The notes below the pieces were generated by a model. It was not told the origin of the DNA and ran no database searches. It saw only the letters and a program-made list of their open reading frames with translations. Made by a program: the position numbers and the translations under genes. Positions 1 through 40,127 of a stretch of 64,000 bases of DNA are shown piece after piece. Within the stretch, counting starts at the first letter, position 1; each line of letters begins with the position of its first letter. Location: assembly GCA_054601695.1 (NCBI GenBank), contig BAAHQB010000362.1, positions 62,001-126,000 on the forward strand, in the 5' to 3' direction. Source of the DNA: Amorphochlora amoebiformis (Eukaryota; Cercozoa; Chlorarachniophyceae).

Positions 1-222
1 ATTTGTGTGTGTGTGTATATATATTTACATATACATATATGTATGTATATTTTTCATGTATATAATATATATACATACAAATATATATATACATACATTT
101 GGATAGATATATATATTTATATTTATATATATACATATATATATATATGTGTGTGTATAGAATATCGTGCGGAATATCTGTAACGTGGAGGTGTCTATAG
201 ATCACTGCAAACAGGTGCGTAA

Positions 223-291
<69 letters not shown>

Positions 292-389
292 ACATATATT
301 ATATTATATATACACAAATATAATTAAAAAAATATTATGATATATTCCCAAAGCAAAGTGTTCTAGTAAGCCGCCTAGGATACATAGTA
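1..389. repeat. (TA)n-rich DNA, no gene seen
   Basis: Runs of TA/TATG microsatellite are broken by about 60 bases of mixed sequence near 165-225. I see no exon with paired splice sites here. Confidence 0.8.
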
Positions 390-911
390 CAAAAACAACA
401 TAACCACACTTGTACCCTAGCCTGTATACAACAAAACCAAAGCTGTACCCTAGCCTATATACAATAAAATCAAAGTTGTACCCTAGCCTAAATACAACAA
501 AACCAAAGTTGTACCCTAGCCTATATACAACAAATCCAAAGTTGTCCCCTAGCCTACATACTGCAAACCATAGTTGTATTCTAGCCTATACATACAATAC
601 AAAGCAGAGATGTACCCTAGCCTACATACTGCAAATCATAGTTGTATTCTAGCCTATACATACAATACAAACCAAAGTTGTACCCTAGCCTACATACTGC
701 AACCATATTTTGTATTCTAGCCTATACACTACAAACCAGAGTTGTACCCTAGCCTACATACTACAAACCATAGTTGTATTCTAGCCTATACATACAATAC
801 AAACCAGAGATGTGCCCTAGCCTACATACTGCAACCATAGTTGTATTCTAGCCTATACATACAATACAAACCAAAGTTGTACCCTAGCCTATATACTACA
901 AACCAGAGTTT

Positions 912-953
<42 letters not shown>

Positions 954-1010
954 ATAGTACAAACCCTAAGCTACATACTATAAACCGCACTTCAACTAAA
1001 CAACACTCTG
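390..1010. repeat. About 31-35-bp minisatellite (ACCCTAGCCTAYATAC core)
   Basis: Sixteen or so imperfect tandem copies of a unit containing GTACCCTAGCC, then ATATACAAC or ATACTGCAAACC. A short TA array at about 915-955 interrupts it, and a last degenerate copy follows. The CCCTAGCC core resembles the telomere-like repeats elsewhere in the window, so it may derive from them. The open frame across it (410-652) is repeat translation, not a gene. Confidence 0.85.
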
Positions 1011-1042
1011 CAACAACATACATTTACATCTACAAAATCATG

Positions 1043-1114
<72 letters not shown>

Positions 1115-1312
1115 GAATATATATACATAATATCCTGAATATATAATATCTAGGCCTTATCGGAGGGCAAGAAAATGAGTCACATATGCGACCATCTAGA
1201 CCGCTCAACCCGAAAAATTATCTATCGCGAAAATTATCTTTTCGGCTCTCAAACCAACCTCCAGGTTTCAGGGTTAAGCTTTTGTTGGATTAAACCTTAG
1301 GATGGGATAAGG

Positions 1313-1430
1313 ATTAGGGTTAGGGTTAGGGTTAGGGTTAGGGTTAATTTCCTCGAACATTTATCTCTCCTTTCGGGTCTTCCGGGGGCAGAATTGGATG
1401 AGCATGTTTCGATTAGGGTTAGGGTTAGCA
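1313..1430. repeat. Interstitial TTAGGG repeats
   Basis: Five perfect TTAGGG units at about 1313-1345 and a shorter run near 1413-1430, in otherwise mixed sequence. The hexamer is the TTAGGG telomere type, not the plant-type heptamer TTTAGGG. Confidence 0.9.
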
Positions 1431-1514
1431 TTCCGAAAACCAAGATGAAGACATACCTATAAATGAAAGCTGTAACCTTACCTTAACCCTATCCCAGTCT
1501 AATCCTAACCTTAG

Positions 1515-8259
<6,745 letters not shown>

Positions 8260-8291
8260 CCTTCAACATATGTGTATTCTTATATATTATC

Positions 8292-8341
<50 letters not shown>

Positions 8342-8636
8342 ATATATATATATTTGTATATATATATGTATACATTTATATATATACATATAAATATATA
8401 CATATATATATATATATATGTGTGTGTATACTGCAAGTATACACACATACATGTGTGTGTGTGTATTATATATATATGTATGTGTATATATGTATATGTA
8501 TATGTATATATATGTATATATGTATATATATATATATATATATATTATACATATTTATATATATATATATATATAATATAAAGATATGTATATATGTATA
8601 TATGTATAATATTTATATATAATATATATATATATA

Positions 8637-8677
<41 letters not shown>

Positions 8678-8791
8678 ATCAAAAGGGGACGGAAAGAAGG
8701 CTAAGAAAGACAATCCCCCGGTTTCATCAGATTAGATATAAATGCATATTACATATTACATATACAAATATATATATATATATATATAAAT

Positions 8792-8827
<36 letters not shown>

Positions 8828-8900
8828 GTATATATGCATATATATAAATATATACATATACGCGTATATACATATTCCTATAATTTAAATGTACACAAAC

Positions 8901-8936
<36 letters not shown>

Positions 8937-8949
8937 ATGTATATACAAG

Positions 8950-9001
<52 letters not shown>

Positions 9002-9013
9002 ACACACATACAC

Positions 9014-9071
<58 letters not shown>

Positions 9072-9132
9072 CATACATACATATATATGCACGTATATAT
9101 ATACATACATATATATACATATATATATATAC

Positions 9133-9227
<95 letters not shown>

Positions 9228-9343
9228 ATCAACTCTCATGGTTTAGTGTATATCTGAATAAGGACACATATATTTACACCTTTATAGACATTTAAACCAT
9301 ATGGATATTATACATATATATATATATATATATTATATATATG

Positions 9344-9374
<31 letters not shown>

Positions 9375-9393
9375 TAACGTATACATATCTATA

Positions 9394-9464
<71 letters not shown>

Positions 9465-9511
9465 GTACATATAGATATATCATGTAACGTGTATATATGT
9501 ATGTATGTATA

Positions 9512-9565
<54 letters not shown>

Positions 9566-9600
9566 TATTACATTTATACATATTAGTACATGTGTGCATG
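8260..9600. repeat. TA-rich intergenic DNA
   Basis: Nearly continuous (TA)n with TATG/TACA interruptions after the DTWD1-like stop codon. The only mixed sequence is about 8680-8735 and 9225-9300. Neither has convincing paired splice sites. The long Tyr-Ile frames are TA translation. Confidence 0.85.
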
Positions 9601-10455
9601 TAAACAAGAATATTTTACCTTCGAAATAAACATTTGAAGGCATCCGAAGAATCACGGACAAGCATGCCAAAACATTGGATCGTGGATTCATCGTGACTCA
9701 AAATATCGTCCAGATTTCGGCTATGAGACCAGATACTAGTTGATAAAGGTACCAGAGGTAGGAGGTGGCCGCATCTAACGGTGTAGCTATCGAGTAGAAA
9801 CACTCCGGCGCTGCGAATTTATTCTAGTTATTTGCTATCGTAGCGAAACTTTAAGTGCATTTGTACAATGATATTGTCTAGTATCTCGGCTAGAGATTCA
9901 CCTAAGTCATAGTCTCATGCATCTACCAGGATCTAGAGAGAATCAAGATAGATTTTCAAATAAACTAGATAAAGCTCTACCGTCTGATACTCGACGTTGG
10001 AACTTTGCGTCATGCTTTGGACTAGTTAGACTGGCTTGGCGTTCAATCTTAGAATCCATCAGATCCAGCATAAGTCTAATAAGGGATACTTCTAGTTATC
10101 ATAATTAATTATAATTTGAACTGCAATTCTAGAATTTGATAAGCTGGAATAGTCAGTTGTCAATTGTGTACCAACTTAACCTAGATAATAATAATAATAA
10201 ACTCTGCGCATGCAGCTGACAAGTACCTATAGAGTACTAGACGCATCGAACTCAGTCTAGTGTTAGTATTTTCAATTGAAGTGATAGGGTAAACCGATCT
10301 GCTACATCTGGCTGAGCAAGATGACGTCGACTTATATATTTGTACCGTTTTAGGCCGCTCGGCGAGTTCCTCGAATATGACCACTTCGCAAGATTTCGAC
10401 GGATTACGACAACATCCCTGATTCTCAAGATGATTCACTAAATATACCCAGTATA
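9600..10455. other. CTAG-rich intergenic island between convergent genes
   Basis: Mixed-composition, non-TA DNA with about 12 CTAG tetramers between 9730 and 10262, far above chance. It also contains an ATAATTAATTATAATT motif at about 10102-10117. It lies downstream of the DTWD1-like (+) and Cys-rich (-) genes. Short open frames exist (for example - strand 9803-9615, ending in a possible GTAAAA donor), but I see no homology and do not call a gene. Confidence 0.55.
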
Positions 10456-10549
10456 TACCTTCACTAAATATACCTATTCTATAACTAATAGACCCATATA
10501 TGTGTATATGTATGCATATATATATATATATATATATATGTAGATACAT

Positions 10550-10589
<40 letters not shown>

Positions 10590-10598
<9 letters not shown>

Positions 10599-10790
10599 TC
10601 AAGGTTGACGTCCGCGCTCACAGTCGGCGTCGGGGATATCCGGGACATGCTCGTAAGCTGCCATGAGATACACACGGCGTATATGATTGTGGCAGGAGGC
10701 CAGAATTGCGGCCACGAGAAGAAGCCTGAATTTGTATTCATGCTTGTCGTATATGTGATTTTCATTATCAACTTCATGTGTGTGCTGTGT
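10590..10790. other. GC-richer island open on both strands, possible exon
   Basis: About 200 bases of coding-like sequence flanked by TA arrays. The + strand reads LTSALTVGVGDIRDML with an AG acceptor and a GTAAGC donor (about 10608-10654). The - strand is also open and includes FRLLLVAAILASC. I cannot decide the strand and recognise neither product. Confidence 0.35.
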
Positions 10791-10846
10791 GTTTCATGTG
10801 TTCACTTGTGTGTGTGTAATTAAATCTATGTGTGTGTGTATGTATG

Positions 10847-10894
<48 letters not shown>

Positions 10895-10933
10895 TACATA
10901 TATATTCATACATATATATATATATATATATAT

Positions 10934-10980
<47 letters not shown>

Positions 10981-11156
10981 GTATTTGTACATGTATATCA
11001 TTACAAATGTTCATAAACACACATATATAATATATACATATTTTTTTTAATTTAAGTATATCTTTTAGAAGTATTCATATATATATATATATATATAAAA
11101 TACTTATACATACATATATGTATGTCACAATACATATACACATGTACGCATATTAT

Positions 11157-11279
<123 letters not shown>

Positions 11280-11372
11280 GTACAATACATATATATATAT
11301 ATATATATTTAAATATGAAGTAATATGTATTCAAACATATACATACATACATATATATATATATATACATAC

Positions 11373-11420
<48 letters not shown>

Positions 11421-11549
11421 TATGATACACACATATATATGTATAGATATACAATATATATATATATATATATATACAGAATATTATCCAAATATATAAA
11501 TTTATATATTTGTATGTATTACCCAATAAAGATCCTTACAAGGAATTTG

Positions 11550-11868
11550 GCGCTTCCGATTATGATGTTAGACGAAACCATACCTACATATGTGTACATA
11601 CCATGTGTGAAGATATGCATATTTATATACATACTTGACTCTCATTACAACGTTCGACATCAAAGCCACACGTCCACATCATGTACATGCATGTATGCGT
11701 ACAGATGTTTCAACTTACAGTGCTGAACAATTCACAATGCTGAACAAAAGCACACGTAAAATCCATATATAGGTATGTGTGTGAAGATATTAAAATTTAT
11801 TTACGTACTACAGTCAATGATGAACAAAAAGCACACGTACATATAGTGCAACTGTGTGTGTGTGTATG

Positions 11869-11931
<63 letters not shown>

Positions 11932-12075
11932 GCTTCTGGGTTGCAATGTTAGACAAAACACACCGACATCTAATCCGCATGTGTAAAAGTATACGTAGAT
12001 ATGTAAACTTGTATGCATGTTTTTGGTTAAAATGATGTACAAAAACACACACATTTTACACATGTACATATGTGT
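11550..12075. repeat. Degenerate dispersed repeat (AATGNTGNACAAAANCACAC)
   Basis: Five related segments near 11560, 11735, 11816, 11942 and 12029 share AATG, a short gap, ACAAAA and CACAC, usually followed by a GTGTGAAGATAT-like tail. TA arrays separate them. No gene seen. Confidence 0.6.
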
Positions 12076-12106
12076 ATGGAAATGTCTGAACATGTGCGTG
12101 CATCTA

Positions 12107-12171
<65 letters not shown>

Positions 12172-12288
12172 CATATATTGTATACACACATATTTATATA
12201 TTCATATTATACAATAATATATATGCATGTATGTATATATGTATATATATATATATATGTATATATGCATATACATATACATATATAT

Positions 12289-12364
<76 letters not shown>

Positions 12365-12366
12365 AG

Positions 12367-12400
<34 letters not shown>

Positions 12401-12563
12401 CATATATATATTATATACATACACACACACACGCATATATATACACATATATATATATATACATACATACACGTGTATACATACCTATACATGACATGCA
12501 CAAGTGCATGTAATATACACATAAAGGTATCTATGTATTTAAAACCGATAAATGACGCCGAAT

Positions 12564-12773
12564 TCATGAGTAGAGAGCCTGCGAAGACCAAAGAGGACCC
12601 AGATCCCGAACTCTTACCTTTTTTTCCTTTCGAAACGCATATATTAGTGCTAAGATTGCTTGAAGGGTCAAAGTTTTGGAGTCCATGGTGAGATTTGAAC
12701 TCCCTTGGATTTAAACTGGGGATGTGCACATATAAACTTTGTATACTCATTTATATATATATAAATATATATG

Positions 12774-12835
<62 letters not shown>

Positions 12836-12946
12836 ACATACATATACACACACACACACATACATACATATGTATACATATGTTTACATACATATAATAC
12901 AAGGTATATGTGTAAATAATACATACACATACATATATATATATAT

Positions 12947-12995
<49 letters not shown>

Positions 12996-13027
12996 ACAAG
13001 GTGTATGTGTAAATAATGTACACACAT

Positions 13028-13086
<59 letters not shown>

Positions 13087-13267
13087 TATATATTATATGT
13101 ATGTTGATGCGAATTACCACACATTTGGTATGCGGTTTGGCATACCCCACTCTTGGAGTTAAAAAGACCCTGTTTATAACAACCATACATCCAAATTAAT
13201 GTATTAGAAATAATATGCATTTATATATATAAATATATATATAAATACTTATATATATATACATATA

Positions 13268-13316
<49 letters not shown>

Positions 13317-13397
13317 GCACATATATGCATAGATGTAGGCATATAATATGCACGTTCATAATTGCTATGTTTTTTTTGTAATTTACAAGCACACAAA

Positions 13398-13456
<59 letters not shown>

Positions 13457-13587
13457 ACGTACATATAATAATAATAGTGTTAATACTAGTGCTATTAACT
13501 TATATACATATATGTGAATACACACACATATGCATAGTATATAAGATATATATATATATATATATACATGTATGTATAATATATATA

Positions 13588-13624
<37 letters not shown>

Positions 13625-13661
13625 GCACAAATACATACATATACACATACATACATATATA

Positions 13662-13707
<46 letters not shown>

Positions 13708-13875
13708 ATACATACCTTGCACGATTTGTCCGGTATGCTCTGCAGGCACGGGGCAGACAGCGCGCTGGAACAATACACAAAAATCATGCATAAATTATAC
13801 ACATATATGTATATATATATTTATATGCATATATATATATATGTATGTATATATATGTGTATATTATATTTATAT

Positions 13876-13926
<51 letters not shown>

Positions 13927-14212
13927 CATAGGAAGAGTTTAAAAGACACGTGTCCTATGGTCCGCGAAAGTAAGAAGTAGCATTTGTCCTGTAGTTTAGA
14001 AAAGTTTGGAGAAGTAGGGGACACTCGTCATTCGGGAAGATATTAGACCAATGGATTGTGTTACACGTGCAGGCTAGATCCGTGAGTTAGACCAATGGAT
14101 TGTGTTACACCTGCAGGCTAGATCCGTGAGTTCCACCAGCTGCTTTTCGCTGAAACCGGCACACTGGTATCGCATCAAAATACACATATATATCTATACA
14201 TATCAAATTATA

Positions 14213-14251
<39 letters not shown>

Positions 14252-14262
14252 CATATATATTC

Positions 14263-14294
<32 letters not shown>

Positions 14295-14326
14295 GTAATA
14301 TGTGTATATATATATACTATATATAT

Positions 14327-14376
<50 letters not shown>

Positions 14377-14466
14377 TGGTTTATACGTTATATGGGATCC
14401 AACATTTATTAATGGATTTTGTATGCATCTGTTAACTTACATGCAATGAACGTTGTACACCCACTA

Positions 14467-14556
<90 letters not shown>

Positions 14557-14783
14557 ATATATGTAAACATATATGCATATATGTATATATATATATATAT
14601 ATATGCATATAATGTAAATGTATATATATGTATATATGTGTGTGTGTGTGTATGTATATGTATATATATATATATATGTATGTATATGTATGTGTATATG
14701 TATGTGTGTATATGTGTATATACACGCTAACGTACATTTCTTATTGCATACACAAAGTAACACACAAAAAAACACACACACAC

Positions 14784-14816
<33 letters not shown>

Positions 14817-14883
14817 TATATTTGTATTTATATTTATATGTATATATTATATTACCGGACTCATATATAAATTCATGCACACA

Positions 14884-14919
<36 letters not shown>

Positions 14920-15324
14920 GTATATATATATATATATATTTATAAATCTGTATGTATACTTTTAATGCATATGTAAATGATATGGTCATGGCGATATATG
15001 TATGTGTATATATGTGTATATGTATAATATACATATATATAAACATTAAAAAGCGGTATACGCATAATTGTAGGTATTATCTTTCGGTTATCTGGATTTG
15101 GGTTCCGAATCGCCAAAACCGAATTAATTAATATGTAGGTTTATGTAGTTAGTTAGTACATCTAATTACTGGTGTACGTATGTATCCAATATAGCTGTAT
15201 CTATGCATGTATATGTATATATAACACTCATGTACATATATATATATATAATATATACACAATATGTATATATGTATATATATATATATATGCATATTTA
15301 AAGATATGTATATATATGATGTAT

Positions 15325-15404
<80 letters not shown>

Positions 15405-15407
15405 AAA

Positions 15408-15473
<66 letters not shown>

Positions 15474-15526
15474 TTATATTGATACTTGTTCCGTCCACAC
15501 AGAAATGTCATGGTCATTTAATCCTG

Positions 15527-15604
<78 letters not shown>

Positions 15605-15773
15605 TATGTATGTTATAATTATAATATACATATGAATATATTGAAATGTGCACTTATAAATGTAATATATACATACACATATACATATATATATATGTAT
15701 GTGTATATGTGTATGTATTATTTATTTATATGTGTATTATCTATATATATATATATATGTATACATATGTATA

Positions 15774-15858
<85 letters not shown>

Positions 15859-15942
15859 TTATAGATATCTATACCGTAAACTGTACACACAATATATATA
15901 TATATATATATATTTGTATGCCCAATATATATATAATATATT

Positions 15943-15974
<32 letters not shown>

Positions 15975-16074
15975 TGTTATAAAAGCCCACCTTTGACAGC
16001 CTTAGGGTCGATTGCGGAAATATCCTTAGCCGTCACGCTTGCCCCAAGCTCGTTCTCCCTACATATATGCATCC

Positions 16075-16146
<72 letters not shown>

Positions 16147-16210
16147 AATGCTAGCACCTCCAATTCGCCACGCACTCTTTGGTGAAACCGCCATACGCCT
16201 TTATATATAT

Positions 16211-16253
<43 letters not shown>

Positions 16254-16258
16254 GTGTG

Positions 16259-16320
<62 letters not shown>

Positions 16321-16490
16321 TCGTATATACATATATATATTTATATCATGCACATATTTTTATATATCTAGGTATGGATGTGTGTATTTGTCTATAACCT
16401 CGGGTGTCATCGCTGTGAAGCAATCTTGTCCCTATGTATGAATAGTATCATATATATATATATATATATATAATGTAAATATATATATAT

Positions 16491-16569
<79 letters not shown>

Positions 16570-16634
16570 TTATATATGTGCATCTGCATCCATATGTGTG
16601 TATATATATATATATATATGTGTGTGTAAAATAT

Positions 16635-16671
<37 letters not shown>

Positions 16672-16787
16672 CTTATAGATATATTTTGTTATCTCTGTAT
16701 GTACAAATAATATATTTGTTGCATACATACATATATACATATATACATACATATATTATATATATATATATATATATTTGTATTTAA

Positions 16788-16836
<49 letters not shown>

Positions 16837-16840
16837 CACA

Positions 16841-16893
<53 letters not shown>

Positions 16894-16956
16894 ATAGATA
16901 TATCAGTTTATAACAGACCAGAGCCTCACATGCGTGTTCATCCGTGAGATAGCTTG

Positions 16957-17013
<57 letters not shown>

Positions 17014-17042
17014 CATACATATTATACATACATATACATTAT

Positions 17043-17101
<59 letters not shown>

Positions 17102-17128
17102 CATACATATACATACACATACATATAT

Positions 17129-17195
<67 letters not shown>

Positions 17196-18088
17196 CAATC
17201 ACACGTGTACGTTTTCATCACAAAGACGCTGACAACTATTAGTCCTTTTGTATATATCCTCAGATATCAGAGACAGAACAGAACAATAACAAAGAGATTA
17301 AAGCTGAGGCGCAAATATGGGGCCAGATATCGCGAAAAAAAAATCAGTTATTCGATGGATAACCTCGCTCTGACGCAGACACAGAAATTAGAGAAAGAAA
17401 GCGTGAAGAATGTCAGCCGTTACAGATACAAACAGGGAACACAGAACATGAAAGGAAACACATACTGCGCAGCCCTGTACAACAAATAAAAAGAGAAAGA
17501 TAGTGAAAGAAATAATGCAGAGATTTAGTCTCAACCAAAAATATCGATAGCGGAGATAGACACAAGATAGGCAACACGTCAGGCTGTACCTGGTCGGCCG
17601 TGATACCTGCGCATGCAGGTCCCATGTACTCGATGTTGGAGCTCCATCCTCCAAAGCTCTCTTTAGGCACCTTGCTCAGTTGCTTTGCTGTGATTCCTTG
17701 AATTCCATTCCCGTTCCAATTACTCACGCATACCTGTTTGCGTTGCGTTGTCTTCGTTCGGGTTATCGTTTATGCGTTTGTGCGTTTAAGAACACGTAAA
17801 TCAATGCTTGCAATTTGCATGAAAGTACGAAAATATGGATGTTTGCACGCATAGAAACATAACGATAATGATTTACACCACCTCGGAGAAGCCTTTGAAT
17901 GCGTCTTCCGGCATATCTCCGAAGCACTTCTCATCGATCGCTGAACACGAATATGCGTCCAAACCTGCAACCTGGGCAGCCGTGACATTCGAGCATTGAT
18001 CTGTCTGTCCCATCGAGGCCGGTAGAAATGCAAGCGTCAGCAGGAAGGGGTGGAGGGCGCGTTGGGAACTCGGGATATGCGCGGCCAT
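12564..18088 (-). CDS. Secreted Cys-rich tandem-repeat protein, 12 exons
   Basis: Not a family I can name. Exons on the - strand: 17882-18088, 17590-17733, 16919-16957, 16399-16431, 16158-16198, 15991-16058, 15486-15523, 14111-14163, 13716-13764, 13118-13169, 12618-12703, 12564-12578 (TGA). All phases agree, giving about 274 residues. Residues 1-27 look like a signal peptide ([16 protein letters not shown]). The rest is a divergent repeat of about 70-80 residues. Its consensus is roughly TA.Q...L....C.A....CF..M...A..GF...CV.NW, then TAK.(I/L)S.(V/I). Repeat 1 has [21 protein letters not shown] and repeat 2 [21 protein letters not shown]. Regular cysteines suggest disulfide-bonded extracellular modules (inference). 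It starts 169 bases from the divergent gene at 18258. The last intron is only 39 bp. The last two exons and the stop are the least certain. Confidence 0.65.
14044..14131. repeat. 44-bp tandem duplication covering an exon donor edge
   Basis: TAGACCAATGGATTGTGTTA... occurs twice (14044-14087 and 14088-14131) with one mismatch. On the - strand it duplicates the end of exon 14111-14163 with its GTGTAA donor, giving two candidate 5' splice sites 44 bases apart. Confidence 0.85.
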
Positions 18089-18257
18089 TGAGGCGTGAAT
18101 TTTGGAGGGATATCCGCGGGACCGGCGACACTATGAATCTGATTCGTCCCAGGCATGTCCCCAGGTACCAGAGGACACCCGCGGGACATAGCAAGATCGA
18201 TAGAAACGAAGAAAGTCCCGTCAGTAACGGTCAGTAACAGTCTTTGTACTTCTGGTC
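18089..18257. promoter_or_regulatory. Divergent promoter gap of 169 bp
   Basis: GC-rich, repeat-free sequence between the start codons of the - strand Cys-rich gene (18088) and the + strand gene (18258). No TATA box stands out. It is called a promoter only from gene geometry and from the absence of TA arrays. Confidence 0.5.
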
Positions 18258-27387
<9,130 letters not shown>

Positions 27388-27404
27388 GTTTCCCTCCAAT
27401 CAAC

Positions 27405-27786
27405 TCTCGAAAACTCTCAAAACCTCTCGAGGACTCTCTCGAAAACTCTCAAAAACTCTCGAGGACTCTCTCGAAAACTCTCCAGGACTCTCTCGGGCTC
27501 TCTTGAACTCTCTCGGGCTCTCTTGAACTCTCTCGGGCTCTCTTGAAACCTCTCGGCTCTCTTGAACTCTCTCGGGCTCTCTTGAACTCTCTCGGACTCT
27601 CTTGAACTCTCTCAGGATCTCTTGAACTCTCTCAGACTCTCTTGAAATCTCTCGGGCTCTCTTAAACTCTATCGGGCTCTCTTGAACTCTCTCGGGCTCT
27701 TTTGAACTCTCTCGGGCTCTCTTGAACTCTCTCGGACTCTCTTGAAACCTCTCGAGCTCCCTCCGGAACTCTCAGAGTGTCTCGAA

Positions 27787-27792
<6 letters not shown>
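27405..27792. repeat. CT-rich minisatellite downstream of a gene
   Basis: About 18 copies of a 19-20-base unit such as CTCTCGGGCTCTCTTGAACT, directly after the stop codon at 27387. Related but diverged words (TTTCTCGAAAGC) occur at 33130-33290 in another gene's intron. Confidence 0.9.
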
Positions 27793-27832
<40 letters not shown>

Positions 27833-27881
27833 GTATGTATGTATGTATGTATATATATATACATATATATATATATGCATA

Positions 27882-27927
<46 letters not shown>

Positions 27928-27986
27928 CTATCTATTTTAATCTCATATCTCGTCATCCTTCTATGATATAAATAGATTTAAAATAC

Positions 27987-28056
<70 letters not shown>

Positions 28057-28102
28057 ATATACAATACATAATATATAATACATTAATCCAGTATCGTTGA
28101 AG

Positions 28103-30055
<1,953 letters not shown>

Positions 30056-30103
30056 GTATGTATGTATATGTATATATATATGTGTGTATATATTTGTATA
30101 TAT

Positions 30104-30148
<45 letters not shown>

Positions 30149-30296
30149 TACATATATACACACATATATATATATATATTATATACCGTAGTATGTATAT
30201 ATAGGTATATATATATATATATATACTATAATATACATAAATATATATATTTATGTGTATGTATATGTATAATATATATATGTATATATATAGATT

Positions 30297-30330
<34 letters not shown>

Positions 30331-30500
30331 AATTTATATATATAGTATATGTTATATATATGTATACATATTTAATTTATATTATATATATATATATATA
30401 TGATATATTTATATATTTTTATATATATGTGTGTATAATTGCCGTAATTGCGTTTTGGTTATATGCAGTAAATATATATGTATAGTATATCAAAACATAC

Positions 30501-30539
<39 letters not shown>

Positions 30540-30619
30540 TACATATACACACACATATATATATATACATATACACACACATATATATATACATATACAT
30601 ATATATATATATATAATCA

Positions 30620-30965
30620 GGGATGTCGTTACGTGTTTTGTTGTTGTTACTGCCTAAAATAAGACCTTCAAACAGTACAACTAAACCAATTTGCCTAAAA
30701 TAAGACCTTCGAACAGTACAACTAAACCAATCTGCAAACCCAAGTCTAGACCTCCTATACTAGTAATGGTTTTATCTAGATAATATCGGTATACTCCTAG
30801 ACTGATATAACTAGTATATGCATCTTTTCTAGTTTTTATCTAACTCGCTGGTATTATGGTCTGTCTGGTATGTATATGTATATGCATTTTGCAGATATCT
30901 ATCATAGCATTGTTATGAGTCTCTTGGACTGTTCTGGACTAAATGGTAAATACTGTAGACACTAC
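30620..30965. other. CTAG-containing non-TA island with a 42-bp direct repeat
   Basis: TGCCTAAAATAAGACCTTCA...ACCAAT is present twice (about 30651 and 30693). About seven CTAG tetramers follow in 200 bases. No exon recognised. It lies between the + strand candidate at 28-30 kb and the - strand candidate at 32 kb. Confidence 0.6.
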
Positions 30966-31000
30966 TCTAGGCATATCAAAGTATGTGTATGTGAATTTGT

Positions 31001-31037
<37 letters not shown>

Positions 31038-31046
31038 CATTGTTTA

Positions 31047-31081
<35 letters not shown>

Positions 31082-31163
31082 AATATAAATATACATACAT
31101 GCATAAATATATATATATATATATACCAATAATTTTAAGTGGATGTGTCGAAAATAGCCTTTT

Positions 31164-31247
<84 letters not shown>

Positions 31248-31249
31248 GC

Positions 31250-31292
<43 letters not shown>

Positions 31293-31419
31293 GTATATAT
31301 ATATGATATACATATATATATACATATATATCTGTCTGTGTTTGGATAGATGAAATCTGTGATTACAAATCAACGTATACTCTCATGCACACTTCAATAC
31401 ATATATATATATATATATG

Positions 31420-31450
<31 letters not shown>

Positions 31451-31489
31451 CATGTATATATATATATATATAAGAATTAATCCAAATGC

Positions 31490-31900
31490 TCCCAGCCCTT
31501 CGGTTTCCAACACCCCTCCCCCTCTTTCACCCTCACCCAAACAACAGACAGAAATACACATTTTCTCTTCCCCAAACAACAGACAGAAACAAACCCATCG
31601 CTCTCACCCAGACAATAGACAGAAACAACACACGCAAAACACACCTTTTGCTCTCACCCAGACAAGAGACAGAAACACCAGACGCAGAAACACTCCTTTC
31701 GCTCTCACCCAGACAAGAGACAGAAACACCAGACGCAGAAACACGCCTTTCGCTCTCACCCAGACAACGGACAGAAACACACGGATCAAATCCGAAAATT
31801 CCAGCCCCTCTCTCGCTCTCACACAGAAAACAGACACACGCAAACAACAGAAACAAAAAACAGACCTGATCAATGCGGAAACACACAGCCCGTCTCTCGA
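31490..31900. repeat. About 31-36-bp minisatellite (CTCTCACCCAGACAACAGAC)
   Basis: Seven to eight imperfect copies of a unit containing TTTCGCTCTCACCCAGACAA, AGACAGAAACAC. The last copies fade into (CT)-rich sequence to about 31980. Open frames on both strands are repeat translations. Confidence 0.85.
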
Positions 31901-32071
31901 TCTCGCACAAACCATAAGCAAAGACAAACACTGGCCACTCGAAATAATAATCTCAACCCAACTCTCTCACTCTCACGCACACGTGTCCAAAAAAAAGATC
32001 CATTCGAACCTAATGCGCACACAAGGGACGCGATAGATGCTCCACTGATCACCGACTGATATAGACCCATG

Positions 32072-32316
32072 CTACCCCCCCCCCCGGACGGCTAAGCACC
32101 CCCACTCTTCCGGCCAGAGAAACGAACTTCGATCCATGCCTCTCACTCTCTCCTTGAGCTCTTCGAGGTCTGAAAAAAAAGAAAAAGTTAGGTGTGATAG
32201 ATCCTTTTTGTGTTCACTAGCGCGTTCTTACGGCAGTATGTCCGGTGGTCTAGGGGGAGAAAGTGGGTTTGGAGTTATTTCGGGGTTCTGAGGGAACCTT
32301 TGCATAGGCCGGGCAT
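32072..32316 (-). CDS. Small three-exon candidate protein, 44 residues
   Basis: Exons on the - strand: 32298-32316, 32232-32249 (18-base microexon) and 32072-32169 (TAG), with introns of 48 and 62 bp. Both acceptors follow strong pyrimidine tracts (CCCCCTAG, TTTTTTTTCAG), the donors are GTTCCC and GTAAGA, and phases agree. It begins MPGLCKDHRTYCHLEELKER and continues with SSFLWPEEWGCLAV. An 11-base poly-C run (+ strand) just before the stop makes the true C-terminus doubtful, since one base more or less would change the frame. Not recognised. It is divergent from the TPR gene at 32529. Confidence 0.4.
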
Positions 32317-32528
32317 TGGGAAGGATATAAATAAACATGGCAAGACTGGCTAACAAGCGACCTCAACTTTGGGTTAATAATAATACACTGCGCTAGTGAC
32401 GGTTTATAGGAAAGATTAATTAAGGTATTATAGAGTTTTAGTATTCAAGATCGAACAGAGAATGTCCCTTACGTGGTAATGTGGATATATCCTCCTAATG
32501 GTGCGATTGTGGGGGTAGTTTTAGACTG
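32317..32528. promoter_or_regulatory. Divergent promoter gap of 212 bp
   Basis: Mixed-composition, TA-array-free sequence between the start codons of the small - strand candidate and the + strand TPR gene. It contains GGATATAAATAAACATGG (- strand 5' side) and GATTAATTAAGG. Its role is inferred from geometry. Confidence 0.4.
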
Positions 32529-39871
<7,343 letters not shown>

Positions 39872-39886
39872 GTATATCATATATAT

Positions 39887-39929
<43 letters not shown>

Positions 39930-39962
39930 TATATATTTATATACATATATATTTAGGTACGT

Positions 39963-39998
<36 letters not shown>

Positions 39999-40032
39999 TT
40001 ATACGAACATATACATATAAATATAAATATAG

Positions 40033-40127
<95 letters not shown>

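Noticed and set aside
12529-12690. A + strand exon reading [20 protein letters not shown]
   Set aside because: The opposite strand gives a phase-consistent exon (12618-12703) continuing the Cys-rich repeat protein, plus a 39-bp intron. The + frame has no partner exon.
31350-32070. Frames on both strands through 31.35-32.07 kb
   Set aside because: They follow the CTCTCACCCAGACAA minisatellite. Repeated residues reflect the DNA repeat.
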